Assembly (NCBI RefSeq): GCF_031143425.1
Contig: NC_090440.1
Location: 1,266,087,123 to 1,266,151,122, forward strand
Direction of reading: 5' to 3'
Source of the DNA: Pleurodeles waltl
Lineage: Eukaryota > Chordata > Amphibia > Caudata > Salamandridae
DNA length: 64,000 nucleotides
The notes under the pieces are model-generated. The model did no database searches. It was not told the DNA's origin and saw nothing but the letters and a program-made list of their open reading frames with translations. Shown piece by piece: positions 23,823 to 36,900 of the stretch. A program made the translations under genes and the position numbers. Each line of letters starts with the position of its first letter. The stretch's first letter is position 1.

Positions 23823-24778
23823 GGCCCTTGGGGGCCCTAGGACGGAGTTTTATTGTTTAATTTGCTTTTCTATGACAATGCAATTTGGAGATATGATGGG
23901 TTGCTAAGTTCGCCATGGTTTTCCCGGGATCTCGGAGCCTGCCTAAATGAGTTGGGAATGTTCTCGGCGCCATAGTATGTGTGGTTAGGGTCTTTGCATT
24001 TGCCTAAGCTTATGCATCTTGCAGGTGGTTGTGAAAAATTTGTGTGTATTTAGGCCAAATTAAGTGTTGTTTAGCAGGAGTGGTCGTACTCCACAGTAAT
24101 GAGAGTAGGGAAGTCGGCATACTTCATGTGAATGAGGCGCTTGTTGCTCAAAATTATCCACGTAGTTGATTGTTGTGTACGGACCTATTGAGGTCTAAGA
24201 CTCCGGAGTATGGTGATAAATGTGGTTCATGTTGTAATCTGTGCGGTTTAGTAGGTCAATCGAGCGTGGTTGACAAGTCAAGTTTGAGTTCTGATGCATG
24301 AATGAAACCTTCGATGGAGATTTGACGAATTCTAAAGTGCACTAGAAGGAGTCATTGACAAGTCGAGAGTAGAATTTGCAGGTCGAATTCTGCTTGCGTA
24401 TGCGGGAACTGAGAAGGAGAGAGTAGCGGCCGAGGCTTCAAGTGAAATCTCTGTAAAGTTCTGAAGCGAATGTGTTACCCTTCCTGTAGTAAACTGACAG
24501 ATTTGTGTTGTCATTTTAAGGTGCTCGCAATAATTTTGCATTAGTTTGTGTGAGTTGTAAGGGTCAATGAAGAGCGGACAAGCCGCAAGACTTTGTCAGC
24601 TGCAGTGTGTGTAATTGTGACGTCAGTGGTGCAGCGCTGAGATAGGTCAGATGTCGAGAGGGGTTGCGCACGGATTGGCTGCCGTCAGTGAGAGGCAATA
24701 GGTTGAGAAAGGGCAGGTGAAGAGTGTCCTGGGAGCTAAGCCATTTCTGATTAAATACGAAATAAGAGAATCGCAAAA
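23823..24778 (+). other. ERV leader, untranslated
   Basis: About 950 bp between the PBS and the first gag ATG. It would contain the packaging signal and a splice donor in an intact virus; I could not single either out. No ORF of note. Confidence 0.45.
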
Positions 24779-27700
24779 ATGAATTTTATTAAAGCATTCA
24801 AGAGTGCTCTAAAGGGAGATGTATATATTGTAGCAACCGATGGGGAGCCTACACCACCTGAGGGTACTCCAGCTTATACAGTGATGGAAGAGAAAGGTGT
24901 CGCGCCTTGCTTATGGATGAAACAGTGGCGCAAATTAACCGAGAAAGAAGGGTGTTTAGCCTTTCTAGAACATGGGACGTTCAATCCAAAGGTAATAGAA
25001 AAATAGAAAATCTGAGGTGGATGTTAAGTACACAACAGCCACCTCCTAGACCGGCACAATATGAGGCTTTAGCGATTTGGGACCTAATGGCTCTTAAACA
25101 TAGACAAGAAAGGTTTCAGAGAAGGTTGAAAAGAGCAGAAAAATCTTATGCAGAGGCCAGATGGGACAATGAGAGCAAAATGTGGAGAAGGGGAATTGTA
25201 GATGGGTTGAAATTATTCCCAGCAATAACCCAGGGAGAAGAGACACAGGGAAGGAAAGCCTCCTGTAAAACCGATAAAGACTCAGGCAAAACTAAAGAAA
25301 ATAAAAGGTCATGGGAAGAAGACGACGATTCAGATGAAGAGGAGTTTATGGAAAGATTGTTACATGATCGTCCGCCACCGTATGCGGTGAGCGATAGCGC
25401 TCCAAGCACTAGTTTGGATCCTGGGAACCAGACGCAGGAAAAGGGAGTTACTGATACGGTACAGACTAGCGATACAGCTTTGATACAGAATGGTGTCAGT
25501 GTACCTACTGCACCCGATATGCCGATACAGTTGCAGCCTCCACCACAGATAAAGAGAATCTACCCTGATGTTCCCCTGCTTGAGACTACTACAAACTTGA
25601 TAGTGCCGCCAGACCCGATTTACACAAAGCCAAAGTTAATACAGATTGAATCGACTCCGAAGCTAATGTCTCAACCCCCACAGTTGATACCAGGGTACAA
25701 TCCTGTAGCAGGACCGCCATTAGAACCTGTTCCGGGAACGTTGGAACAGACCTATGATGTTGCGGCTCCAAGAGGTCTAGGTCCAGGTCAGACACCTGCC
25801 GCTATATCGTTACCTATTACTGTTGGTCCCCCAGTGCCATTGTAAGCACAAGATAAAACAGGGATGTGTGATCAGGGAGTTATGACTTAAGAAGCGATAA
25901 GAGGAGGGCCTATGAGAACTCCACAGATAATGGCCCCGGGAGAGCAAGTAAGTGAACAACCAAGACCCTTGATGGACCTTAGTCCAGTAGGGGCACCTCT
26001 TGAAGCGATGCGTCAAGCAGGGTTGGGAGTTTTAACTCCCCAAACCATGAGTACAAATACTTCACACTCTCCAATGATACATGCAGGGAATATTTCATTG
26101 CAGGGTTTTACGGTACAACAGCTAAATGAGTGGTTAGAGAAAACTTACTGAGGCAGAATTGAGATACTTATGTCCCAAGATTACCAAAGAGGTGGGCAAA
26201 ATACATCAGAGATTAGCGAATCTAGCAGACAAATATAACATCGATATCGGAAATACTAAACATTTGAAAAGAAGTTACAGATTAGGTTTTTGACTCCAAA
26301 GATTTTGAACACATGAGATCTGCAGGCATGAAGACACATTTGAAAGAACTGTTGCAAAGTGCACAGATTTGGGGTGCATTGGAGAAATGGGAAGGCCGAT
26401 GGGCTAATAAAAGAGATAAAGGAAAGGGAAAGAGTCCAGTGTCCAATGAAGTCAGGACCTCACCTAATCTGGATTCAGTAAAAATCTTGCCTATGAGAGA
26501 GACAGCTGGTGGTGTTTTAGTACATGTGCCATGGACTAGGGGAGACATTTGATCTTTTACGAATGATTATCCTAGGCTAAGAGAGAAGCCGATCGAGTGG
26601 TATCAACAAACGGACAGGTTCGTGAAACTTGCAAAGTGTCTCTGGGAAGATCTGAATACTTTGTTTGAGATCATTGTTCCGCCTGATTTATGGCTCGAGT
26701 GCAAGAGAGGGGTAGATTGGCCGACAAAAGAGCCAGCAAGAGATAAAGTGACCGGAGCACCTTCAGAAGAGGTGATGAAATATTATCATAAAGTAATTGA
26801 GTTCTTGAAACAAAAGGTGTCGCCGAAGGTAACCGATTGGCAGAAAATCGACCGTACCTCTCAAGAGGTTAAGGAGTCAATACATGCTTATTATGAGAGA
26901 TTATTGAAAGCGTTCAAACATTACAGTGGTACTGAGACTATCAAACCGAAGGACATGAATCACCTCGTGTTTAGATTGGTTGAAGGGCTGAGACCAGAGG
27001 TTAGCCAGATGATTAAGAATCATTTGATTTGTTGGCAAGCTAAACCAATTGATGAGGTGTTGCAGTATGCGAAATACTGTAGTGATGAGATTGAGTTGAA
27101 GCAGAAAAAGTTGAAAGAAAAAGTGATGGTGATGCAGATAAGAGCTGCACAAGCTGGAATACAGGGAAATGGAGTTCAGCAAATGATACAGCAACAACCG
27201 CAAATGAATGGTGTGTTTCAGGCACAGCCGAGAGGCAGAGGTCGAGGGTTTGTGAACCGTGGTTTGGACATGAATAATGTTGTTATTCAAAATGATGGTC
27301 AAGGAGTGAAAAAGATGTCACCATGTCACGCGTGCGGGGGCGTGGGACATTGGAAACGGGATTGTCCGAATATGGAGCAGGATGGTGCAGTTCAGCAGAG
27401 CATTAATGTCGGTTCATTACAGAATTCACGAGGTCCAAAAGTGAGACATCAAAACCCGAATTTTCAGAATAATTTGGTACAAATGCAAGGGGTACAGCCC
27501 ATGCAGCAGATGCAACTGCCACGTTTTCAGTCAGTACAAATACAACCAGTACAGCAGCAGATTCCTACGGTGCCTAGACAGCAAATGCAATTACCAATGG
27601 CTCCGATGGGACAGCAACAGGTGATGCTTCCTCAGCAGGTCACAGGCCAGGTAACCAATCAAAATAATACTGTGCAACAATTCCCATTGCGAGGTGAAAG

Positions 27701-27790
27701 TGGCATGAATGAGGTTTGGTCAGATGACAGTTCAGAGAGGAAGAGTGCAGACTTGCAGCATCTTTAGAGGTGGATCAAAGAGGCCCATAT
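24779..27790 (+). pseudogene. gag: ERV gag, broken
   Basis: Structural polyprotein of the ERV. Matrix-like N-terminus starts at 24779 (ATG; 'MNFIKAFKSAL'). A proline-rich middle (25380-25840) contains PPPY near 25375, a late-domain motif typical of gammaretroviral gag. The capsid region (26622-27100) has the sequence 'YYERLLKAFKHYSG' in a major-homology-like position. A Gln-rich stretch surrounds one CCHC knuckle, 'CHACGGVGHWKRDC' (about 27331-27366). Damage: a frameshift near 25000, stops at 25843-25845, 26149-26151 and 26550-26552, and frame changes between these segments. The reading frame ends at 27765-27767. The LTR-A element interrupts the region just after this, at 27790. Confidence 0.88.
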
Positions 27791-30767
27791 TGTAGGAAAT
27801 TACCATCTTGCCTGGCATGTTACCTCCATTTTTCACTATATATATGTTGTTTTAGTTGTATGTGTCACTGGGACCCTGCCAGCCAGGGCCCCAGTGCTCA
27901 TAAGTGTGCCCTGAATGTGTTACCTGTGTTATGACTAACTGTCTCACTGAGGCTCTGCTATCCAGAACCTCAGTGGTTATGCTCTCTCATTTCTTTCCAA
28001 ATTGTCACTAACAGGCTAGTGACCAATTTCACCAATTTACATTGGCATACTGGAACACCCTTATAATTCCCTAGTATATGGTACTGAGGTACCCAGGGTA
28101 TTGGGGTTCCAGGGGATCCCTATGGGCTGCAGCATTTCTTTTGCCACCCATAGGGAGCTCTGACAATTCTTACACAGGCCTGCCACTGCAGCCTGAGTGA
28201 AATAACGTCCACGTTATTTCACAGCCATTTACCACTGCACTTAAGTAACTTATAAGTCACCTATATGTCTAACCTTTACCTGGTAAAGGTTAGGTGCAAA
28301 GTTACTTAGTGTGTGGGCACCCTGGCACTAGCCGAGGTGCCCCCACATTGTTCAGGGCAAATTCCCCGGACTTTGTGAGTGCGGGGACACCGTTACACGC
28401 GTGCACTACACATAGGTCAATACCTATGTGTAGCTTCACAATGGTAACTCCGAATATGGCCATGTAACATGTCTATGATCATGGAATTGCCCCCTCTATG
28501 CCATCCTGGCATTGTTGTCACAATCCCATGATCCCACGGGTCTGTAGCACAGACCCGGGTACTGCCAAACTGCCTTTTCAGGGGTTTCACTGCAGCTGCT
28601 GCTGCTGCCAACCCCTCAGACAGGTTTCTGCCCTCCTGGGGTCCAGCCAGGCTTGGCCCAGGATGGCAGAACAAAGGACTTCCTCAGAGAGAGGGTGTTA
28701 CACCCTCTCCCTTTGGAAAAAGGTGTTAAGGCAGGGGAGGAGTAGCCTCCCCCAGCCTCTGGAAATGCTTTCATGGGCACAGATGGTGCCCATTTTTGCA
28801 TAAGCCAGTCTACACCGGTTCAGGGACCCCTCAGCCCTGCTCTGGCGCGAAACTGGACAAAGGAAAGGGGAGTGACCACTCCCCTGACCTGCACCTCCCC
28901 TGGGAGGTGCCCAGAGCTCCACCAGTGTGCTCCAGACCTCTGCCATCTTGGAAACAGAGGTGCTGCTGGCACACTGGACTGCTCTGAGTGGCCAGGGCCA
29001 GCAGGTGACGTCAGAGACTCCTTCTGATAGGCTCCTTCAGGTGTTGCTAGCCTATCTTCTCTCCTAAGTAGCCAAACCCTCTTTTCTGGCTATTTAGGGT
29101 CTCTGCTTTGGGGATTTCCTTAGATAACGAATGCAAGAGCTCATCCGAGTTCCTCTGCATCTCTCTCTTCACCTTCTGCCAAGGAATCAACTGCTGACCG
29201 AGCTGGAAGCCTGCAAAACTGCAACAAAGTAGCGAAGACGACTACTGCAACTCTGTAACGCTGATCCTGCCGCCTTCTCGACTGTTTTCCTGGTGGTGCA
29301 TGCTGTGGGGGTAGTCTGCCTCCTCTCTGCACTAGAAGCTTCAAAGAAATCTCCCGTGGGTCGACGGAATCATCCCCCTACAACCGGGAGACCGGTCCCC
29401 TGGGTCTCCTCTCAGCACGACGAGCGAGGTCCCTTGAATCCAGCAACTCTGTCCAAGTGACTCCCACAGTCCAGTGACTCTTCAGTCCAAATTTGGTGGA
29501 GGTAAGTCCTTGCCGCCCCACGCCAGACTGCATTGCTGGGAAACACGTCTTTTGCAGCTACTCCGGCTCCTGTGCACTTTCCGAGGGAATCCTTTGTGCA
29601 CAGCCAAGCCTGGGTCCACGGCACTCTAACCTGCATTGCAAGACCTCCTGAGTTGTCCTCCGGCGGCGTGGGACTCCTTTGTGCAACTTCGGGTGAGCAC
29701 CGTTTCTCTCCTCTTCGTAGTGCCTGTTCTGGCACTTCTGCGGATGCTGCCTGCTTCTGAGGGGGCTCCTTGTCTTGCTGGGTGCCCCCCCTGTCTCCTG
29801 ACACAATTGACGACATCCTGGTCCCTCCTGGGCCACAGCAGCATCCAAAAACCCTAACTGCACGGCTTGCGGCTAGCAAGGCTTGTTTGCAGTCTTTCTT
29901 CAAGAAAAAACTTCTGCACGACTCTCCACGGCGTGGGACATCCATCCTCCAAAGGGGAAGTTTCTAGCCCTTGTCGTTCGTGCAGAATCCTCAGCTTCTA
30001 CTGTCCAGTAGCAGCTTCTTTGCACCCACAGCTGGCATTTCCTGGGCATCTGCCCACTCTCGACTTGGTTGTGACTTTTGGACTTGGTCCCCTTGTTCCA
30101 CAGGTACCCTCGTCTGGAAATCCATCGTTGTTGCATTGCTGGTTTTGGTCTTTCCTGCAGAATTCCCCTATCACGACTTCTGTGCTCTTTGGGGAACTTT
30201 GGTGCACTTTGCACTCACTTTTCAGGGTCTTGGGGTGGGCTATTTTTCTAACCCTCACTGTTTTCTTACAGTCCCAGCGACCCTCTACAAGGTCACATAG
30301 GTTTGGGGTCCATTCGTGGTTCGCATTCCACTTTTGCAGTATATGGTTTGTGTTGCCCCTATCCCTATGTGTCCCCATTGCATCCTACTGTAACTATACA
30401 TTGTTTGCACTGTTTTCTAATACTATACTGCATATTTTTGATTGTGTACATATATCTTGTGTGTATTTGCTATCCTCATACTGAGGGTACTCACTGAGAT
30501 ACTTTTGGCATATTGTCATAAAAATAAAGTACCTTTATTTTTAGTATATCTGTGTATTGTGTTTTCTTATGATTTTGTGCATATGACACAAGTGGTACTG
30601 TAGGAGCTTCACTCGTCTCCTAGTTCAGCCTAAACTGCTCTGCTAAGCTACCATTATCTATCAGCCTAAGCTGCTAGACACTCTATACACTAATAAGGGA
30701 TACCTGGGCCTGGTGCAAGGTGTAAGTACCGCTTGGTACTCACTACAAGCCAGTCCAGCCTCCTACA
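27791..30767 (+). repeat. LTR-A, 5' LTR of the SCAN-gag element
   Basis: Starts TGTAGGAAAT and ends CCTCCTACA, 2,977 bp, closely related to 813-3390 and to the reverse of 49079-51930. TATA-like 'gctatttaggg' near 29089; AATAAA near 30523 followed by a T-rich tract. Small ORFs inside show no domains. Confidence 0.9.
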
Positions 30768-30768
30768 T

Positions 30769-30786
30769 TGGTGGCAGCGGTGGGAT
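30769..30786 (+). promoter_or_regulatory. Primer binding site, tRNA-Leu type
   Basis: TGGTGGCAGCGGTGGGAT lies one base after the LTR end. Its complement is the 3' end of vertebrate tRNA-Leu (AAG/UAG type) including the added CCA, for all 18 nt. This both fixes the LTR border and names the primer. Confidence 0.85.
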
Positions 30787-31038
30787 AAGTACTTTGCAAC
30801 TACCTACCACTTTTGTCATTGTACTTTTCATAAGAGAAAAATATACAAAACAAGTTCAGTGTATGTACACCTAACCAAAAAGTTTTGCTTTTCTCCTTTC
30901 ACTTCTTTTCTAAGTGCTGAAAAGTACCTCTAAAACTTTCAAAAAGTTCTTAAAAAGTTTTAAAAGTTTTTTCTCTGTTCTTTAAAAAGTTCTAAAAAGT
31001 TTTTTCTCACTTTTTCTATCACTTAAACACTATCTAAA

Positions 31039-32990
31039 ATGTCTGGCACAGGCCAAACTGTTGATCTGTCCAAACTTGCTTATGATCACCTTAGCTGGAA
31101 AGGAGCAAGGAGTCTCTGCATAGAAAGAGGTTTAAGTGTAGGGAAGAATCCCTCTAGAGAACTGTTAGTTAATATTCTTGTTGAACAGGATAAGGCCAGA
31201 GGTGCCACTTCTGTTGAAAAAGTAGCTGATAGTTGCCAATCTGACCCTGGGGCACCCCTAGCAAAAGATTTAGAAAGGAAACTTCCTAGCCTGCCCATTA
31301 TCAGACAACCTAGCATAGCTGGTACTGATGTAGAGTCACACCATACTGATAGTGTTGTCTCACATCATAGCAAGAGTATTCCTTCTCATCATAGTAGAAG
31401 TGATGTTTCTGTTAGCCAAGCTGTTAGCGTGCCATCTGTTAGGGACAGGTCTCCTTCTGTTCATTCTCACCATACTTCTGTTTCAAGGCATGTCCCACCC
31501 ACCCTGATGACAGAGTGTTAGAAAGGGAGCTCAATAGATTGAGAGTGGAACAAACTAGACTGAAGCTCAAGAAGCAACAGCTGGATTTGGATAGACAGTC
31601 CTTAGAAGTGGAAAGAGAAAGACAGAAATTGGGTTTAGAAACCCATGGTGGCAGCAGCAGTATTCCCCATAGTCATCCTGCAAAAGAGCATGATTCTAGG
31701 AATCTGCACAAGATAGTTCCCCCTTATAAGGAGGGGGATGACATTAACAAGTGGTTTGCTGCACTTGAGAGGGCCTGTGTTGTACAGGATGTCCCTCAAA
31801 GGCAGTGGGCTGCTATCCTATGGCTATCATTTAGTGGAAAGGGTAGGGATAGGCTCCTTACTGTGAAAGAAAGTGAAGCCAATGATTTCAAAGTTCTTAA
31901 GAATGCACTCCTAGATGGTTATGGCTTAACCACTGAACAGTACAGGATGAAGTTCAGAGAAACCAAAAAGGAGTCTTCACAAGACTGGGTAGACTTTGTT
32001 GACCATTCAGTGAATGCCTTGGAGGGGTGGTTACATGGCAGTAAAGTTACTGATTATGAAAGCCTGTACAACTTAATCCTGAGAGAGCATATTCTTAATA
32101 ACTGTGTGTCTGATTTATTGCACCAGTACCTGGTGGACTCTGATATGACCTCTCCCCAAGAATTGGGAAAGAAGGCAGACAAATGGGTCAGAACAAGGGT
32201 GAACAGAAAAGTACATACAGGGGGTGACAAAGATGGCAAGAAGAAGGATGGTAAGTCTTCTGACAAGGGTGGGGACAAATCTAAAAATGAGTCTTCATCA
32301 GGCCCACATAAACACTCTGGTGGGGGTGGTGGGCCCAAATCCTCTTCAAATCAAAACAAAGAAAAGAAACCATGGTGCTATTTATGTAAAATAAAAGGCC
32401 ATTGGACAACAGATCCCAGTTGTCCAAAGAAAAGCACCAAGCCTCCTACCACTACAACCCCTACTGCTACACCTAGTGCCCCTAGTAATAGCAGTGGTGG
32501 TGGGAGCAAACCTACTAATAGCCAATCCAAGGGAGTAGCTGGGCTCATTTATGGTAACTTAGTTGGGGTTGGTCTTTTTAGGGAGACCACAGAGGCTGTG
32601 TTAGTCTCTGAGGGGGCTATTGATTTAGCCACCTTAGTTACTTGTCCCCTTAACATGGATAAGTACAAGCAACTACCCCTAATAAATGGTGTTGAGGTTC
32701 AGGCCTACAGGGACACAGGTGCCAGTGTTACAATGGTAATAGAGAAACTGGTCCACCCTGAACAACACCTACTTGGTCACCAGTACCAAGTAACCGATGC
32801 TCACAACAACACACTTAGCCACCCCATGGCTGTAGTAAATCTCAACTGGGGGGGGGGGGTTACTGGTCCAAAGAAAGTTGTGGTTGCCTCAGATTTACCT
32901 GTAGACTGTCTATTAGGGAATGATTTAGAGACATCAGCTTGGTCAGATGTGGAGTTGGAGGCCCATGCAGCAATGCTGGGCATTCCAGGG
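31039..32990 (+). pseudogene. Ty3-like Gag-protease with SCAN-like domain
   Basis: Two overlapping frames (31039-31521 and 31515 onward) represent one protein with a 1-nt frameshift near 31500. Order: Ser/His-rich N-terminus; a coiled coil rich in Arg, Leu and Glu (31520-31640); a capsid segment 'INKWFAALERACV' (about 31745); a SCAN-like helical domain, about 31940-32200, with motifs 'YRMKFRE', 'LILREHIL' and 'ADKWVRTR'; a Lys/Ser-rich linker; and a zinc knuckle 'CYLCKIKGHWTTDPSC' (CX2CX4HX6C, about 32378). The protease active site 'YRDTGAS' lies near 32708 and 'LLGNDL' near 32917. SCAN domains of tetrapod zinc-finger genes are known to derive from Gmr1-like Ty3 gag, so I assign this group by inference. 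The frame reads through into host ERV sequence to 33005. RT and integrase are missing. Confidence 0.8.
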
Positions 32991-32995
32991 CATAT

Positions 32996-33980
32996 TTTGC
33001 TTTAACCAGGGCTCAGAGGGAAAAGTAATGGGCTATAAGGTTTCATTTTTGGTCGACACAGGAGCTACACGCTCTACAGTTCGAAGTGCAGAAGTCCCGA
33101 GATTACCTCTCTCAGGGCGTACTATATGAGTGGTTGGAGTGGCAAACCAGTACCTGACTAATCCAATCACTGATCCGGTACAGGTCGAAATTGGTAATTT
33201 CCAAGGCCTGCATAAATTTGTTGTATGTGATTCAAGTCCAGTATCCTTACTAGGAAGGGACTTACTGTGTAAGACAAAATGTTCGATTACCTGTTCCAAT
33301 GATGGAATAGAAGTACAGACAAACAGTGATGATGTGGGAGACGAGAGTCGATTTGTAGGGGAAGAAGCAGAAACAAAAGAAGATTACCCTTTAATTACTT
33401 TATTCCCAATGCATACTTTGATCGACCTGCCTGTTGATCTACAAGGGACTGTGACAGAGAAAGTGTGGGATTTGAATGGGAAAGAAGTAGGGTTGATAAA
33501 AGGAGTGGAACCAGTTAAGGTACAGATAAAGCCAAATGCAGTGTTCCCACAAGTACCACAATATCACATGACCCAGGATGTCCTCATCGAGGTATCACAA
33601 ATAGTTGCAGATTTTCTCAGACAAGGAGTCCTGAAAGAAGTTTTGAGCAGTCCGTGCAATTCTCACATAATGGGATTAAAGAAGCCCTGTGGGAAAGTTC
33701 GAATTGTACAGTATTTGAGAAAAATAAATGAAATTGTGATAAAATCCTGCCCTGTGGTACCTAACCCAGCAGTAATAATGTTTCAGGTTCCTTGCGATGC
33801 TGAATGGTTTACTGTGATAGACCTGTCACAAGCATTCTTTTCGATACCTCTCCATGAAGACAGCCAATTTTTATTCAGTTTCAAATTCCTGGATAAGGTG
33901 TACAGTTGGTGCAGAATTCCTCAAGGGTTTTCTGAGTCACCATCCATTTTCAATCAGATATTGAAAAAAGATCTGGAACC
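32996..33980 (+). pseudogene. pro-pol: ERV protease and N-terminal reverse transcriptase
   Basis: The ERV resumes after the LTR-A element. The protease active site 'VDTGAT' lies near 33052, and 'LLGRDLL' near 33250 is the C-terminal protease block. A TGA at 33127-33129 interrupts it. RT begins around 33500 with the fingers and palm: 'FLRQGVLKEV' (about 33613), 'VIDLSQAFFSIPL' (about 33815, first catalytic Asp) and 'IPQGFSESPSIF' (about 33914). The sequence is cut at 33980 by the LINE and continues at 40624 with the YIDD box. The order and motifs are those of an orthoretroviral pol. Confidence 0.88.
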
Positions 33981-36900
33981 TTGACCCCAGGGTAGGTTGC
34001 TCCCCTGTCCTCACAGCGCCACCAGATCCAGATCCCCTGTTCTGCCTTCTCTTTTGCCTGCATCGCTGCCTGTGCCCCGAGTGTCTGTGTTGCCGTGTGT
34101 CTGCGTTCGCGCTCCCCTTTTTTTCCTTCTGTATCCCCGAGTGCCTGTGCTGTGTGATCGCGCTCCCCTTTTTTTCCTTCTGTATCCCCGAGTGCCTGTG
34201 TTGTGTGATCGCGCTCCCCTGGTTTTCTTCTGTATCCCCGAGTGCCTGCATCTTCTGAGTGCCGTCCCCCTTGCCCTCCCGCCGTCTCCCCCTTGTTTTT
34301 CCTGTTTTTCTGCGCCTTTCGGCACTTCGCCATTTTTCTAGGCCTCCTCGCCTTCGGAGCCTTTTTCCCGCTGCTTTTTTGCCGCTTTTTTCGCCCTACC
34401 CGCCCTCCTCCCGCCTCCCAGCTGACCCCGCCTCCCCGGCTACCCCTTAAATGGCGGCCGCTGCGAGGCAGTAGTAGCGACCCTTGACCCCAGGGTAGGT
34501 CGCTCCCCTGTCCTCACAGCGCCACCAGATCCAGATCCCCTGTTCTGCCTTCTCTTTTGCCTGCATCGCTGCCTGTGCCCCGAGTGTCTGTGTTGCCGTG
34601 TGTCTGCGTTCGCGCTCCCCTTTTTTTCCTTCTGTATCCCCGAGTGCCTGTGCTGTGTGATCGCGCTCCCCTTTTTTTCCTTCTGTATCCGCGAGTGCCT
34701 GTGTTGTGTGATCGCGCTCCCCTGGTTTTCTTCTATATCCCAGAGTGCCAGCCTCTTCTGAGTGCCGTCCCCCTTGCCCTCCCGCCGTCTCCCCCTTGTT
34801 TTTCCTGTTTTTCTGCGCCTTTCGGCACTTCGCCAGTTTTCTAGGCCTCCTCGCCTTCGGAGCCTTTTTCCCGCCGCTTTTTTGCTGCTTTTTTCGCCCT
34901 ACCCGCCCTCCTCCCGCCTCCCAGCTGACCCCGCCTCCCGGCTACCCCTTAAATGGCGGCCGCTGCGAGGCAGTAGTAGCGACCCTTGACCCCAGGGTAG
35001 GTCGCTCCCCTGTCCTCACAGCGCCACCAGATCCAGATCCCCTGTTCTGCCTTCTCTTTTGCCTGCATCGCTGCCTGTGCCCCGAGTGTCTGTGTTGCCG
35101 TGTGTCTGCGTTCGCGCTCCCCTTTTTTTCCTTCTGTATCCCCGAGTGCCTGTGCTGGGTGATCGCGCTCCCCTTTTTTTCCTTCTGTATCCCGAGTGCC
35201 TGTGTTGTGTGATCGCGCTCCCCTGGTTTTCATCTGTATCCCTGAGTGCCTGCATCTTCTGAGTGCCGTCCCCCTTGCCCTCCCGCCGTCTCCCCCTTGT
35301 TTTTCCTGTTTTTCTGCGCCTTTCGGCACTTCGGCATTTTTCTAGGCCTCCTCGCCTTCGGAGCCTTTTTCCCGCCGCTTTTTTGCTGCTTTTTTCGCCC
35401 TACCCGCCCTCCTCCCGCCTCCCAGCTGACCCCGCCTCCCCGGCTACCCCTTAAATGGCGGCCGCTGCGAGGCAGTAGTAGCGACCCTTGACCCCAGGGT
35501 AGGTCGCTCCCCTGTCCTCACAGCGCCACCAGATCCAGATCCCCTGTTCTGCCTTCTCTTTTGCCTGCATCGCTGCCTGTGCCCCGAGTGTCTGTGTTGC
35601 CGTGTGTCTACGTTCGCGCTCCCCTTTTTTTCCTTCTGTATCCCCGAGTGCCTGTGCTGTGTGATCGCGCTCCCCTTTTTTCCTTCTGTATCCCCGAGTG
35701 CCTGTGTTGTGTGATCGCGCTCCCCTGGTTTTCTTCTGTATCCCCGAGTGCCTGCATCTTCTGAGTGCCGTCCCCCTTGCCCTCCCGCCGTCTCCCCCTT
35801 GTTTTTCCTGTTTTTCTGCGCCTTTCGGCACTTCGCCATTTTTCTAGGCCTCCTCGCCTTCGGAGCCTTTTTCCCGCCGCTTTTTTGCCGCTTTTTTCGC
35901 CCTACCCGCCCTCCTCCCGCCTCCCAGCTGACCCCGCCTCCCCGGCTACCCCTTAAATGGCGGCCGCTGCGAGGCAGTAGTAGCGACCCTTGACCCCAGG
36001 GTAGGTCGCTCCCCTGTCCTCACAGCGCCACCAGATCCAGATCCCCTGTTCTGCCTTCTCTTTTGCCTGCATCGCTGCCTGTGCCCCGAGTGTCTGTGTT
36101 GCCGTGTGTCTGCGTTCGCGCTCCCCTTTTTTTCCTTCTGTATCCCCGAGTGCCTGTGCTGTGTGATCGCGCTCCCCTTTTTTTCCTTCTGTATCCCCGA
36201 GTGCCTGTGTTGTGTGATCGCGCTCCCCTGGTTTTCTTCTGTATCCCCGAGTGCCTGCATCTTCTGAGTGCCGCTCCCCTTGCCCTCCCGCCGTCTCCCC
36301 CTTGTTTTTCCTGTTTTTCTGCGCCTTTCGGCACTTCGCCATTTTTCTAGGCCTCCTCGCCTTCGGAGCCTTTTTCCCGCCGCTTTTTTGCCGCTTTTTT
36401 CGCCCTACCCGCCCTCCTCCCGCCTCCCAGCTGACCCCGCCTCCCCGGCTACCCCTTAAATGGCGGCTGCTGCGAGGCAGTAGTAGCGACCCTTGACCCC
36501 AGGGTAGGTCGCTCCCCTGTCCTCACAGCGCCACCAGATCCAGATCCCCTGTTCTGCCTTCTCTTTTGCCTGCATCGCTGCCTGTGCCCCGAGTGTCTGT
36601 GTTGCCGTGTGTCTGCGTTCGCGCTCCCCTTTTTTTCCTTCTGTATCCCCGAGTGCCTGTGCTGTGTGATCGCGCTCCCCTTTTTTTCCTTCTGTATCCC
36701 CGAGTGCCTGTGTTGTGTGATCGCGCTCCCCTGGTTTTCTTCTGTATCCCCGAGTGCCTGCATCTTCTGAGTGCCGTTCCCCTTGCCCTCCCGCCGTCTC
36801 CCCCTTGTTTTTCCTGTTTTTCTGCGCATTTCGGCACTTCGCCATTTTTCTAGGCCTCCTCGCCTTCGGAGCCTTTTTCCCGCCGCTTTTTTGCCGCTTT

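Larger units (their letters stand above)
27786..32995 (+). mobile_element. LTR-A element with SCAN-like gag, lacking a 3' LTR (27791-32990)
   Basis: A 5' LTR, tRNA-Leu PBS, leader and gag-protease, then an abrupt stop. CATAT is found on both sides (27786-27790 and 32991-32995), and the ERV sequence resumes directly in the same order. The element therefore looks like an insertion with a 5-bp duplication, but its RT, RNase H, integrase and second LTR are absent. Either the target duplication is coincidental or a deletion ended exactly at the distal CATAT. Confidence 0.82.
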
